From an uncultured bacterium (GTDB lineage Bacteria; Cyanobacteriota; Vampirovibrionia; Gastranaerophilales; Gastranaerophilaceae), in the NCBI GenBank assembly GCA_902777385.1, contig CACYTP010000014.1:1-47745 (forward strand): a stretch of DNA of 47,745 nucleotides, read 5' to 3'. The stretch's first letter is position 1. Every line of letters starts with the position of its first letter. The position numbers and the translations under genes are program-made. Under the pieces are notes generated by a model. It did not search any database. It was given only the letters and a program-made list of their open reading frames with translations, and had not been told where the DNA came from. Shown in pieces: positions 18,052 through 27,064 of the stretch.

Positions 18052-18156
18052 AGTAATTAAGTGACGAAGCTATTAAGCAATTAAGTTTTTACAAAATATA
18101 TTATTATACCGTAACAACTTATTCACTCATTCACCTAATCACTTAATCACTTCTGT
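18052..18156. repeat. Short TTAAGTGATTAAG-type repeats in the rpsB-tsf gap
   Basis: The left part contains ATTAAGTGACGAAGC and AAGCAATTAAG; the right part contains TCACTTAATCACTTC and CACTCATTCACC, the reverse complement of a related pattern. A similar TTAAGTGATTTAATGGGTGA lies near 30700. It may be a stem between the two genes or a dispersed repeat. Confidence 0.4.
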
Positions 18157-18158
18157 AA

Positions 18159-18959
18159 TTATTCTTCAACTTTAGCTTCTTCAGCTTTAGCTTCTTCAGC
18201 TTTAGTTTCTTCTGTTACGCCTGCATCTTCAGCTTTGATTTCTTCAATCTTATTTTTAGTGTTAGCGTTGTTTTCTCTCAATTGTTTACCTTCCAAAACA
18301 GCATCAGCTAATTTGGCAGTAATCAACTTGATAGAACGGATAGCATCATCATTACCAGGAATGATGTAGTTAATACCATCCGGATCAGCATTTGTATCAG
18401 CTAAACATACAACAGGAATACCAAGTTTATTAGCTTCTTGAATTGCAATAAGCTCTTTGCCCTGATCGATAATAAAGATTAAATCAGGTAAACCTCTCAT
18501 ATCTTTAATACCGCCTAAAGTCTTGCTTAATTTACCTAATTGTCTGTTCAATTGTGCAATTTCTTTTTTAGGTAATTTTTCAGCATGACCTGAACTCATG
18601 AATTCTTCTAATTCTTTTAACTTATTAACTCTGCCTCTGATAGTTTCAAAGTTAGTTAACATACCACCTAACCATCTTCTGTTAATGTAGTATGCACCGG
18701 CTCTTTTAGCTTCTTCAGCTACAACTTCAGCAGCCTGTTTTTTCGTACCTACGAAAAGGATGTTTTTATTTCTTGCTGCAAATTCTCTAACGATTGCATA
18801 AGCTTCATCCAATAAATCAGTAGTTTTACGCAAATCAATAACGTAAATACCATTTCTTGCACCGTAAATATACGGTTTCATTTTAGGGTTCCATCTTTGT
18901 GTTTGGTGACCAAAATGTACACCAGCTTCTAAAAGTTCAATCATTGATGCTACCGGCAT
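18159..18959 (-). CDS. rpsB: 30S ribosomal protein S2
   Basis: A structural protein of the small ribosomal subunit. The 266 residues contain the S2 signatures [45 protein letters not shown] and the [22 protein letters not shown] block. The C-terminus is extended by repeated EAKAEE units, an acidic low-complexity tail of about 25 residues. AAGGAG precedes ATG 18959. First gene of the rpsB-tsf operon. Confidence 0.97.
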   Translation of the reverse strand: MPVASMIELLEAGVHFGHQTQRWNPKMKPYIYGARNGIYVIDLRKTTDLLDEAYAIVREFAARNKNILFVGTKKQAAEVVAEEAKRAGAYYINRRWLGGMLTNFETIRGRVNKLKELEEFMSSGHAEKLPKKEIAQLNRQLGKLSKTLGGIKDMRGLPDLIFIIDQGKELIAIQEANKLGIPVVCLADTNADPDGINYIIPGNDDAIRSIKLITAKLADAVLEGKQLRENNANTKNKIEEIKAEDAGVTEETKAEEAKAEEAKVEE

Positions 18960-19183
18960 CTTTTTTCTCCTTATGTTTTATGTATTGTACTACGGGCTAA
19001 AAGGTTTCATCCGACACAGATTATCAAATATTTACTATTTATAAAATATTAATCGGACTAGGGCTAAACCTATCAAACACAATTAGCCAACAACAAGGTA
19101 ACATGAACATACATTTTATGCAAATTTACGGTTCATGTTTTGTAACAATATAGCAATTATTATAATTATGGCGTTTTATATAA
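18960..19183 (-). other. rpsB upstream region, possible structured leader
   Basis: About 220 bases with GGGCTAAA present twice and short complementary pieces TCCGA/TCGGA spaced about 43 bases apart. Autoregulatory leaders are common before ribosomal protein genes, but I cannot show a defined one here, and I see no clean promoter. Confidence 0.2.
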
Positions 19184-19211
19184 TTGAAATTATCAAAAAA
19201 AATGCTATAAT
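19184..19211 (+). promoter_or_regulatory. Promoter of the 47-residue gene
   Basis: TTGAAA (19184-19189), 16 bases, then TATAAT (19206-19211), followed by AAGGAG and ATG. Confidence 0.6.
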
Positions 19212-19231
19212 GGAACAAAAAGGAGTAGTGT

Positions 19232-19375
19232 ATGACCGAAGTTAAAATAAAAGAAATATCCGAAATAAATGAAAACGGTCTAAACAAGACCAAGATGATT
19301 TTTTCTGACTCCAAAAAAGACACCGAAATAATTTTTGAAGGCTCCGGAAAAATTAAAGCTGCTATTAAAGTATAA
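19232..19375 (+). CDS. Small 47-residue hypothetical protein
   Basis: A very short, Lys/Glu-rich frame beginning MTEVKIKEISEINENG and ending GKIKAAIKV. It has a promoter with a perfect -10 and AAGGAG at good spacing, the main reasons to call it a gene. There is no membrane segment. It converges on the EF-hand gene two bases later without a terminator between them. Function unknown. Confidence 0.6.
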   Translation: MTEVKIKEISEINENGLNKTKMIFSDSKKDTEIIFEGSGKIKAAIKV

Positions 19376-19377
19376 TC

Positions 19378-19833
19378 CTATTCCTTAGCCAATAAATTTG
19401 TATATGTCTGTGTCTGCGCAAAATTTTGAGGTTGGTAATCGTTGTCTTTGCTGAAAATTTCATCCCTATCAACTTTTCCGTTACCGTTTATATCTATAGC
19501 ATAATGTGTTGTAGTATCAATTCTGTTAAATTTATTTACAGATTTTGCAATTTTGCCCGGAATCAGATTATTTGTTTCTTTACTAAACGTGTAAGAACCC
19601 ATTTGAATTATAGAAACCGCTTTCCATCTGCCATCACCATCTAAGCCAAATCCCTGATACGCTGCTATTTTATGCTGATTAGTTTTTTTATCGGTAAAAT
19701 TATATGCTATTTCTTTACCGGAAATAACAGAGGCAGTGTTTTCAACATACTCTGAATCATATTTTTTTCTAAAATGATTAACCGATGCACTAAATGTACC
19801 AAAAGTCATTCCAACTTGAATTTCTGTCCCCAT
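19378..19833 (-). CDS. Small EF-hand protein
   Basis: A 151-residue protein. Residues 114-125 are a textbook EF-hand calcium loop (D114, N116, N118, G119, D122, E125). A second acidic stretch, GLDGDGRW near 63-70, resembles a partial loop. No signal peptide is visible. GGAAAGG precedes the ATG. It is the second EF-hand protein in the window after the protease-like gene at 4174. Calcium binding is inferred from the loop; the role is unknown. Confidence 0.75.
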   Translation of the reverse strand: MGTEIQVGMTFGTFSASVNHFRKKYDSEYVENTASVISGKEIAYNFTDKKTNQHKIAAYQGFGLDGDGRWKAVSIIQMGSYTFSKETNNLIPGKIAKSVNKFNRIDTTTHYAIDINGNGKVDRDEIFSKDNDYQPQNFAQTQTYTNLLAKE

Positions 19834-19924
19834 AATATCACCTTTCCCATATATATCCCGTATATATATAAAAAGATTTTTTAAAAGATTATTTACAAGA
19901 AATACAGTTTTGTAAAGAATTATT

Positions 19925-19957
19925 AAAAAAGCAAAGCTCAGAACGCTTCGCTTTTTT
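19925..19957. terminator. Terminator of the 19986-20588 gene
   Basis: AAAAAAGCAAAGC pairs with GCTTCGCTTTTTT with one internal mismatch; T runs on both strands. Confidence 0.75.
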
Positions 19958-19985
19958 ACAGATAATCAATTTTTAATCAAATCTA

Positions 19986-20588
19986 TTATTTCGTTTCGGA
20001 CTCTTCTTCATCTTCTTCGCTATCATCTAAATTCCAACCGAATTTAATATAAAATTTATCTCCCGGTTCCAAATTTAACTCATCACCTTCTTCAACGTAT
20101 GATAGCGGAGAATTTTCATACAAGCTGACACCTGCAGATTTTAATCTGTTATCCTCTTCATCCTGTATAGCTCCTTTGACAGCATGATATCCCATCGAAA
20201 TACCCTTAACAAAATGATTACCAACAGTTAATGCAGCCTTTGTAGCAACTTGTCCTTTATCCAGCGGAAGAGCATACTTCCCCTTTCTCTGCTCTGTAAA
20301 ATTATGCTTTTGACCGCTTGAATCAACATAATAAACAGGAATAAATGAGAATTTTGCATTACGTTTTAATCTTGTCGGCGGCTTAACATCAACAACATCA
20401 CCATAAACTACATCTCCTGCAGAAAGGGTATATTTTTCATATACAACATCTTCAGTGATTTTTACCTTCATAGTTTTGGAAGGTTTGACGGTATTAAACG
20501 GAGTAATCGCCTCAACTTTAAGCGTTTCTGCCATAACAGGAACAGACGATAACATAATAAATAACAGAAGTACACCTAATTTTTTCAT
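19986..20588 (-). CDS. Exported protein with AITPF domain (paralog A)
   Basis: A 200-residue protein with a cleavable signal peptide (MKKLGVLLLFIMLSSVPVMA). The mature part begins ETLKVEAITPFNTVKP and ends in an acidic tail (SEEDEEESE). It shares with the next gene the order V-x-AITPF, then DVV-x-E-x-YT-x-x-G, then an FxFIP/AFVP strand, so the two are tandem paralogs of an unnamed exported family. A GAGGA site precedes ATG. Likely periplasmic or envelope-associated; function unknown. Confidence 0.8.
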   Translation of the reverse strand: MKKLGVLLLFIMLSSVPVMAETLKVEAITPFNTVKPSKTMKVKITEDVVYEKYTLSAGDVVYGDVVDVKPPTRLKRNAKFSFIPVYYVDSSGQKHNFTEQRKGKYALPLDKGQVATKAALTVGNHFVKGISMGYHAVKGAIQDEEDNRLKSAGVSLYENSPLSYVEEGDELNLEPGDKFYIKFGWNLDDSEEDEEESETK

Positions 20589-20638
20589 ACATTAAATTCC
20601 TCGAATAACTAACAATAATACTTTCTCATATTAAACGA

Positions 20639-20660
20639 CAGGTGTCAACATCAACACCTG
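20639..20660. terminator. Hairpin between the two AITPF genes
   Basis: CAGGTGT pairs with ACACCTG around an 8-base loop. There is no strong T run, so termination is uncertain. Confidence 0.4.
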
Positions 20661-20689
20661 CCGAATATAAAACTTAAATTATTTTCAAA

Positions 20690-21313
20690 TTATCTTAAAA
20701 ATTCGCCGTTACGATTTCTCAAAATATTAGGAAGCGGCATTGCCGGATTCCATTTGTTAGTTGAATCCATTGTACTTACATCAGTAATTGGTAATCCCGG
20801 AAGCCTTCTTGCAAAAGGTCTCTGAGATTCTATTGTTTCAGGGGTTGTAGTATCAATAGACAAAGCTGTTGCTGTTTCGGTAACATTTTGCGGTAAATCA
20901 ACCTGTTTTGGAATAATATCTTTAAAATTCAAAACAAACATTTGACCTGCACTAATTGCAACAGATACACCCTGAGGGATGCTTACAACCTGACCGTTAT
21001 TATTAACGTAACCACTCAACACTCCGTATGTCTGAGGATCAAATTGTCCTTCTTCATCATGTACGTTAATAAAACTGTAAGGAACAAAAGCTAACTGTCC
21101 GTTTTGCAAAACCAGTTTGCCCTTAACCGTATAACCTTCAAACAGAACAACATCATCCGTTACCTGAATATTACTGTTAATTCTTAAAGCAATTTCAGCC
21201 GGAGGATTACCGCTGCTAAAAGGTGTGATTGCTGTGACCGGAATATTCTTAGCAATTGCTTGGCTTGCAGTGAACGCCATAATTGCCATAATACCTATTA
21301 AAAATTTCTTCAT
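20690..21313 (-). CDS. Exported protein with AITPF domain (paralog B)
   Basis: A 207-residue protein with a signal peptide (MKKFLIGIMAIMAFTASQAIA). The mature start KNIPVTAITPFSSG and the following DVVLFEGYTVKGK and LAFVP segments parallel the downstream gene. The C-terminal 60 residues are Pro/Thr-rich with FARRLPGLP, lacking the acidic tail of paralog A. AGGAG precedes ATG 21313. The 101-base gap with a hairpin suggests linked but separately tunable expression. Confidence 0.8.
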   Translation of the reverse strand: MKKFLIGIMAIMAFTASQAIAKNIPVTAITPFSSGNPPAEIALRINSNIQVTDDVVLFEGYTVKGKLVLQNGQLAFVPYSFINVHDEEGQFDPQTYGVLSGYVNNNGQVVSIPQGVSVAISAGQMFVLNFKDIIPKQVDLPQNVTETATALSIDTTTPETIESQRPFARRLPGLPITDVSTMDSTNKWNPAMPLPNILRNRNGEFLR

Positions 21314-21505
21314 ACTTAATGCACTCCTAGGAAATTATATAATTATATACTTATTATAATGAAAGTCTAACACGGGAAATTTTTTCAGTCAATATATAAT
21401 TCGTATGATATTTTTATTTAAAAATTTAAAATTTATTTACAAAAAATATTACATTAGCAAAATTTTATATTTACGAAATTTATACATACAGACAAAGGAG
21501 AAATT

Positions 21506-21985
21506 ATGAATACAATTAGCAACAATACCCAATTCAATACGAATTTTACAGCAAGAACACAACTGGCAGAAGGATTGGGCAACAAGACATTTGACAGAGC
21601 TTGTAAAGAATTCCGGAAAATGACAAAAGATAACAACCTTACCCTGCACATGTGGGAAGATGGTGGAGTTTATAAATTCGATTTGGAAAGGAAAGAAGGC
21701 ATATCACACACAACTCAGTATGTAGGAAAAGATGTACTGGGTTACTTAATGATGGAAACCGGCGTAAAGGATATTGCAAAGTTTTTGAAATCCACTCTTA
21801 ATGCAGTTATTGCAAGACAAAAACACAATACAGGAAACGCTTATATGGATAACGTTAACGCAAATATTGATGCAACAATAGTATATTTGAAAAATAACGT
21901 TTTAAGAAACAAGATTAAAACGCAATTTGATGACGGTTTTGCTGACTATGACAAGGCAGGAGCATGTCTTCGTCTTAACGGATAA
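21506..21985 (+). CDS. Hypothetical 159-residue protein with NFTA N-terminus
   Basis: Not recognised. The first 16 residues are Asn/Thr-rich and end in TNFTA, reminiscent of the NFKG of the GH13-like enzyme. The rest is mixed alpha/beta with no membrane segment. AAAGGAG precedes ATG. It stands alone between the AITPF genes (divergent) and the DAHP synthase (convergent). Confidence 0.72.
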   Translation: MNTISNNTQFNTNFTARTQLAEGLGNKTFDRACKEFRKMTKDNNLTLHMWEDGGVYKFDLERKEGISHTTQYVGKDVLGYLMMETGVKDIAKFLKSTLNAVIARQKHNTGNAYMDNVNANIDATIVYLKNNVLRNKIKTQFDDGFADYDKAGACLRLNG

Positions 21986-22010
21986 ATATTTATAACATAA
22001 TTATCAATTA

Positions 22011-22041
22011 AAAAAACTCAGGAATAAATCCTGAGTTTTTT
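22011..22041. terminator. Bidirectional terminator
   Basis: AAAAAACTCAGGA pairs perfectly with TCCTGAGTTTTTT between converging genes. Confidence 0.9.
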
Positions 22042-22045
22042 GTTA

Positions 22046-23068
22046 CTATGCTTCGTTTATATGATTTATAAACTTGTTTAACCTGCCCATTACATCCTTG
22101 AACATTGGAATAGGTAAGCTTTGCTTTCCGTCAGACAGTGCATTTTCTGGATCATTGTGTACTTCTATCATTACACCTGAAGCACCAACCACCAAACCTG
22201 CCTTTGCCATAGGTTCAATTAAATATCTTTGACCGGTACCGTGACTCGGATCAACTATAATCGGCAAATGAGAATATTTCCTGATTACGGGAATAGAAGC
22301 TATATCCATTACATTTCTTGTAAAATCACTATCAAAACTTCTTATCCCTCTTTCACAAAGTATGACCTGACTATTTCCGTTGTACATGATATGTTCTGCA
22401 GCCAATAAAAATTCTCTTATTGTACTCGCAAGCCCTCTTTTAAGAATTACAGGCTTGTTACACTTACCTACTGCCTTTAACAACTTGAAGTTTTGCATAT
22501 TTCTCGCACCTATTTGCAGCACATCAATATAATCCATCATTAAAGGTAATTCTGTAGCATCCATAATTTCGCTGACAGTCAAAAGTCCGGTTGCCTCACT
22601 TGCATTTTTTAAATATTTTAAAGCCTTTTCTTCGTACCCCTGAAAGTCGTAAGGAGAGGTTCTCGGCTTAAAAGCACCGCCTCTAAGGAACTGTCCTCCC
22701 ATTTCCTTGACAGCAGTAGCGACTTCTAAAAGTGCGTCATAATTATCTTCTACGGAACAAGGTCCTGCTATTACAACAGGCTTATTGTTTCCGCCGACTT
22801 TAACACCGTTACTGAATTCTATAACGGTATCTTCTGCTTTTCTGTCTCTCGATGCAAGCCTGAAAGGTTCTCTTATCAGTTTGACCTCTTTTACGCCATC
22901 AAATGCCGCAATTCTGCCGGGAGTAATAGTGGTTTTATCACCCAATGCATCAATTACCGTATGAACTTCACCGATATTATATCTGACTTTAAAACCGTTA
23001 TTTTCCAAAAAGTCAATGACTCTCTTGGTTTGCTCGCTTCTGGCACCGGTTTCCATAATTATAATCAT
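22046..23068 (-). CDS. aroF: 3-deoxy-7-phosphoheptulonate synthase (type I-beta)
   Basis: This enzyme joins phosphoenolpyruvate and erythrose 4-phosphate in the first step of the shikimate pathway. The 340 residues comprise an N-terminal ferredoxin-like regulatory domain of about 70 residues and the barrel with VVIAGPCSVED, FLRGGAFKPRTSPYDFQG, LQIGARNMQNF, PVILKRG and VDPSHGTG. The domain order is that of the Thermotoga-type enzyme. AAAGGAG precedes the start. No other aromatic pathway gene is in the window. The paralog symbol is given by family only. Confidence 0.93.
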   Translation of the reverse strand: MIIIMETGARSEQTKRVIDFLENNGFKVRYNIGEVHTVIDALGDKTTITPGRIAAFDGVKEVKLIREPFRLASRDRKAEDTVIEFSNGVKVGGNNKPVVIAGPCSVEDNYDALLEVATAVKEMGGQFLRGGAFKPRTSPYDFQGYEEKALKYLKNASEATGLLTVSEIMDATELPLMMDYIDVLQIGARNMQNFKLLKAVGKCNKPVILKRGLASTIREFLLAAEHIMYNGNSQVILCERGIRSFDSDFTRNVMDIASIPVIRKYSHLPIIVDPSHGTGQRYLIEPMAKAGLVVGASGVMIEVHNDPENALSDGKQSLPIPMFKDVMGRLNKFINHINEA

Positions 23069-23120
23069 ATTTATTGTCTCCTTTGGGGTTACTAATTATA
23101 AATCAGCCTACCATAAAAAT

Positions 23121-23726
23121 TTAAGATAAACAATCAGTATTCAATTTTTGGTGCATCCTCACTGCCGGATAATACTCAGGCAAAATTCGCAGACAGCTGT
23201 CTACATATTCCTGAGCCAATACATAATCTTTGGTGTTAAAATAATATTCTGCAAGCAAATAATGTAATTCAGGATCATTAAAAAATTTATCTTTCCCTTT
23301 TTTCAGAAAAACTATTCCAAAATTATCATAATTATTTTTTAAAAAAACTCTGCCGATATACTTGTATATCTCGGGATTAATAGAAAACAACCATTCATCA
23401 TATTTACATATATTTTCAACGTAATTACCCAAATAATAATTGAACAAAACCTGAAAATCTATTTCAAAGAAATTCCTTAACTCCATATATGTAGGATAAC
23501 CTTCTATCCTGCCGCTGCACATTGATGCAAAAAATGCTCCCCAATGAGCCCTGACATCAAAATCTATTATATTTAAAAACATTTTTTTTGACTTTTCACA
23601 AGAACCCAAAAACAATTCTGCATAAGCACTTTCGAGTAAATAACCATTATCAGCAAAAAATTGTTGACAGGCAGGATTTCCTGCTGTCAACAATTCTTCT
23701 CTTGCTTTTATATATTCTAAATCCAT
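23121..23726 (-). CDS. TPR-like protein
   Basis: A 201-residue soluble protein, probably all-helical. The C-terminal half (about residues 135-195) reads as tetratricopeptide-like helices: LHYLLAEYYFNTKDYVLAQEYVDSCLRILPEYYPA. It starts 3 bases after the stop of the longer TPR protein, so translation is probably coupled. It likely works in protein-protein contacts with that gene's product. Confidence 0.75.
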   Translation of the reverse strand: MDLEYIKAREELLTAGNPACQQFFADNGYLLESAYAELFLGSCEKSKKMFLNIIDFDVRAHWGAFFASMCSGRIEGYPTYMELRNFFEIDFQVLFNYYLGNYVENICKYDEWLFSINPEIYKYIGRVFLKNNYDNFGIVFLKKGKDKFFNDPELHYLLAEYYFNTKDYVLAQEYVDSCLRILPEYYPAVRMHQKLNTDCLS

Positions 23727-23729
23727 AAA

Positions 23730-24902
23730 TTATTTATTATCTGTAGAATTCATACTGCTTAAGCTATTCATCATAGAATTCATCATGACTGCCTGAATAA
23801 CCTGCGGATCAACATTCTTTCCGTTTTCATTATTGCTTAACATGTACGGAAGCATAGACATCATAGGGTCATTGTTATTATTATTGTTACCCATCATCAT
23901 GTTAATTGTTTCGTATTCAGGATTAATATAGCTTGCAGGATTTACAGCCGGAGATTTCGTTGCTGCAACATCAGATGTTTCAACTTTAGTCTGAGGCTGA
24001 GTACTTGTTGTAATATTTAAGCCTGATCTTTTTAAAACATCTATTGCATCAAGTACCTCTTCATTTGTAGGTTCAGAAGATATACTTGCAGACATTGCAA
24101 TTTTTTCAAACATAGGAATTTCTGACTTATGTTCATTTTGTATCTGCTTCATATCCTGAATATCATCCTGATTAAGATTTTCTTTTCTGTTTATTGTCTT
24201 TTGAAGAGTATCTAACTGCTTTTGCTGATATTCTTTTTCTAATTCAGGAGAGAAACCATGACCGGAGTATGGAGCAGTAATAAACTGATCCAACGGATCC
24301 ATATTCTTCATAATTTCTTCTGCAGAAGGTGTTTTTGGAAGCGGATTAACCGGAGTCTTACAGTATATACCGCCTGTCAAACAATCTCTTCCCTTCAACG
24401 CTAATTCAAATAATTTACCCTGAGCATTACAATTGATAACCTTCTGGTAACAATTCTTCGCTGCCGTAACCTGACCTAGCCTTGTATAAGCCAATGCCAT
24501 ACAATAGTACGCATAAGCATCATTAGGATGTTTTTTAATATATGCGTATAATTCCTGCAATGAACCGGTATAATTACCCTGTCTGTAACGAGCAATTGCA
24601 CTCTTTATTGTAGGATTGTCATAATATATTTTGCTGTCAATCGTTTTGACATACAAATCCTTCATTGGAACAAATGAGTAAAAATCTTTTGCTGTCTTTG
24701 GAATTACTACTTCCGGAGCTTTGTTTTCCTCAGTTTGAGGCGTTTCTGCAGGAGCCTGTTGCTGCTGTTCCTGCTCCTTTTGTTTTTTTATCTCACTTCT
24801 GTGTATATCATCATACAAATCGTATGTAGGAAAAGCTCCTGCAACTCCATAAGTTGTTAATACAGCTAACACAGAAAGTATAATAGCTTTTTTTCTACTC
24901 AT
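23730..24902 (-). CDS. Exported TPR protein
   Basis: A 390-residue protein with an N-terminal hydrophobic segment ending in a likely signal cleavage (VAGA-FP near 22-23). A Gln/Glu/Pro-rich stretch (about 40-70) is followed by two or three tetratricopeptide units near 105-170, including NDAYAYYCMALAYTRLGQ and AAKNCYQKVI. The C-terminal third is Met/Asn/Ser-rich low complexity with an Asn run. AGAAGGG precedes ATG 24902. Likely periplasmic scaffold; no specific function is assignable. Confidence 0.8.
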   Translation of the reverse strand: MSRKKAIILSVLAVLTTYGVAGAFPTYDLYDDIHRSEIKKQKEQEQQQQAPAETPQTEENKAPEVVIPKTAKDFYSFVPMKDLYVKTIDSKIYYDNPTIKSAIARYRQGNYTGSLQELYAYIKKHPNDAYAYYCMALAYTRLGQVTAAKNCYQKVINCNAQGKLFELALKGRDCLTGGIYCKTPVNPLPKTPSAEEIMKNMDPLDQFITAPYSGHGFSPELEKEYQQKQLDTLQKTINRKENLNQDDIQDMKQIQNEHKSEIPMFEKIAMSASISSEPTNEEVLDAIDVLKRSGLNITTSTQPQTKVETSDVAATKSPAVNPASYINPEYETINMMMGNNNNNNDPMMSMLPYMLSNNENGKNVDPQVIQAVMMNSMMNSLSSMNSTDNK

Positions 24903-25214
24903 TTTTAATACCCTTCTATTCTTTTTTATAATCGAATACGTCTCTATATATTATATAACATTTTTTATAAAAAAATCTAGTTTAAATATATGAAATTTTC
25001 GGAATATTTGTTAGTTCATAAAAATATTAAGAAATATCAGTACAAAAATACAGAAAATTTATACCCAAATTAGCACATATAATTAAAACTATAAAAACAA
25101 TACATCCTCGATATCGTGTTATATCAACACTTTTAAGGTATATAACAATATTAAGTTTTGTAAAATTACTACATTTGTAATATGTAAATAAAAGGAAAAA
25201 ATTTCAAAAAGTGG
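24903..25214. other. AT-rich gap between divergent genes
   Basis: About 310 bases with no gene. It contains a small hairpin GTGTT (25116-25120)/AACAC (25126-25130) followed by TTTT, and AT-rich tracts. No promoter for the TPR gene could be fixed with confidence. Confidence 0.4.
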
Positions 25215-25220
25215 TATAAT
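25212..25220 (+). promoter_or_regulatory. Extended -10 promoter of the R3H ATPase gene
   Basis: TGGTATAAT gives a perfect -10 with the TGN extension. No good -35 is seen, as is usual for extended -10 promoters. Confidence 0.6.
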
Positions 25221-25262
25221 GTACATGGAGATAGTTAATATACATACGAGATTGCCGGTTAT

Positions 25263-25290
25263 TGTTTTGTTAGTCGAAAGACACAAAACA
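25263..25290 (+). promoter_or_regulatory. 5' leader hairpin with GAAA tetraloop
   Basis: TGTTTTGT (25263-25270) pairs with ACAAAACA (25283-25290); after a 2-base bulge GTC pairs with GAC, closed by GAAA. It lies between the extended -10 and the ribosome binding region of the R3H ATPase gene. Confidence 0.5.
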
Positions 25291-25307
25291 GAGAAAGGCT
25301 GAAGGAA

Positions 25308-26909
25308 ATGAGCAACTTACAATTTCAAAACGATCTTGACAGATTAATGGAGGTCGTACCTGACAAGGTAAAACGACATGTTTCCTATGAACAAATGGAT
25401 GATGTTATTGAAATTGTTTTGGATATAGGAAGAGCACCTGAAATTAGGCATGCCGGCGGAAAGATTGAGTATCTGGGAACAGATATAGTCAATTATGACG
25501 ATATAAAATTCGTAACTGACAGAATTCAAAATTTTACATCAGATAATCGCTCAGGTATTCCGGGGACTTTACACAGAATAAGTGCGATAAGAAATCGTCA
25601 GGGTAAAATTGTTGGTCTTACATGCAGAATCGGACGTGTAGTAACCGGAACAATTGCATGTATAAAAGATTTTTGTATGATGGGGAAAAGCATACTTTTC
25701 CTTGGACGTCCGGGGGTTGGGAAAACAACAAAACTCAGAGAAATTTCAAGACTCGTGGCTGATGAACTTGGAAAAAGGGTTGTTGTTGTAGATACTTCAA
25801 ATGAAATTGCAGGAGATGGCGATACCCCTCATCCGGCAATAGGACATGCAAGAAGAATGCAGGTTTCGCAACCGCAATTTCAGAAAGACATAATGATTGA
25901 AGCTGTTGAAAATCACACTCCTGAAGTCATTGTTGTAGACGAAATAGGTACGGAAGAAGAAGCTCAAGCAGCAAGAACGATTGCTGAACGTGGTGTTATG
26001 CTTATCGCAACTGCTCACGGAAATTCTTTGGAAAGTCTGATTAAAAACCCTACACTATCGGATTTAGTCGGTGGAATTCAGTCTGTAACATTAGGTGATG
26101 ATGAAGCCAGACGCCGCTCTTCTCAAAAAACAGTACTGGAAAGAGAAAAACAACCGACATTTGATATTGTCATAGAAATTCTTGACAGAAATACTCTTGC
26201 TGTGTACAAAGATACATCAGAAGCGGTAGACTATATTCTTAGAGGTTGGCCTATCCGACCTGAAATCAGAAAAGTCGACAATACTGTAAAAGAAGAAGTA
26301 CCAACTGAAGTTCCAAAGGCACAACCAACTATTTCCGAGCAAATTCAGGCTTTGGAAGAAAAAATTAACCCGTCTGACAGTCTGAAATTTAGTTTTTCAC
26401 GCCAAAAATATGTTGAAGAAGCTAAGGCTTACAAAAAAATATATCTGTATGCCGTATCAAGAACAATTGTTGAAAAAGTTATAGAAAGATTAGACCTGAA
26501 TGCAGAAATAACAAGAAATCTTGACGAAGCAGATATCGTAATTGCACACAAAAATTTTGCAAAAGGCGGAGCAAAAATTTTAAGTACCGCAAATGAATAC
26601 AGGTTGCAAATATTTTACATAAAAACAAATTCTATGGCCCAGATACAAAAAGTTTTGAAGGATGCACTTGATATTGAGAATTCCAGCTCTTTACAAGGAT
26701 ACTACGACGAAGCCGAACGGGCATTAGATGAAGCTAAAAATGCAATTAATAAAATTCTCGCAGGTGCAGAGAATGTTGAACTGCAACCACAAAATCAACA
26801 AATTCGTAAACTTCAGCATGAGCTTGTAGAACAACACAATCTTATAAGTAAAAGCGTCGGAGAAGGGGCTCAAAGACACCTGCGAATTGTCGGCGGAAAA
26901 AACGAGTAA
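25308..26909 (+). CDS. R3H domain / AAA ATPase, Ycf45-like
   Basis: A 533-residue cytoplasmic protein of the SpoIIIAA/Ycf45 group, typical of cyanobacteria and their relatives. After an N-terminal domain comes an ATPase core: Walker A GRPGVGKTT (133-141), Walker B VIVVDE with D211 and E212, and HGNSLESL. A linker and central domain follow, and the C-terminal ~60 residues form an R3H-like single-stranded nucleic acid binding motif (RKLQHELVEQHN ... GEGAQRHLRI). In plants and cyanobacteria this family is poorly characterised; RNA- or DNA-linked ATPase activity is inferred. The gene has its own promoter and a structured leader. Confidence 0.9.
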   Translation: MSNLQFQNDLDRLMEVVPDKVKRHVSYEQMDDVIEIVLDIGRAPEIRHAGGKIEYLGTDIVNYDDIKFVTDRIQNFTSDNRSGIPGTLHRISAIRNRQGKIVGLTCRIGRVVTGTIACIKDFCMMGKSILFLGRPGVGKTTKLREISRLVADELGKRVVVVDTSNEIAGDGDTPHPAIGHARRMQVSQPQFQKDIMIEAVENHTPEVIVVDEIGTEEEAQAARTIAERGVMLIATAHGNSLESLIKNPTLSDLVGGIQSVTLGDDEARRRSSQKTVLEREKQPTFDIVIEILDRNTLAVYKDTSEAVDYILRGWPIRPEIRKVDNTVKEEVPTEVPKAQPTISEQIQALEEKINPSDSLKFSFSRQKYVEEAKAYKKIYLYAVSRTIVEKVIERLDLNAEITRNLDEADIVIAHKNFAKGGAKILSTANEYRLQIFYIKTNSMAQIQKVLKDALDIENSSSLQGYYDEAERALDEAKNAINKILAGAENVELQPQNQQIRKLQHELVEQHNLISKSVGEGAQRHLRIVGGKNE

Positions 26910-26962
26910 TATAAAATCACGGTCATAATTACAACCATTACCCCCAAAACCCATGTGCCAAG

Positions 26963-26995
26963 CATGTTTTACATGTAAAGAAATGTAACAACATG
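26963..26995. other. Imperfect hairpin after the R3H ATPase gene
   Basis: CATGTT and ACAT pair with ATGT and AACATG, with unpaired bases between. There is no T run, so it is not a clear terminator. Confidence 0.3.
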
Positions 26996-27064
26996 AAATC
27001 ATGATGGCAATTATTGAAAAAGTATATACTTTATATATATAAGAGAGAAAAACACGAGGCTAAC

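Noticed and set aside
18052-18156. Possible CRISPR-like repetition
   Set aside because: Units are irregular in length and spacing and there are no spacers or cas genes.
25116-25134. GTGTT/AACAC hairpin with TTTT as a terminator
   Set aside because: Only five pairs and no gene ends nearby on that strand.
27014-27064. TTG start of the low-complexity protein
   Set aside because: No ribosome binding site; GAGG precedes ATG 27065.
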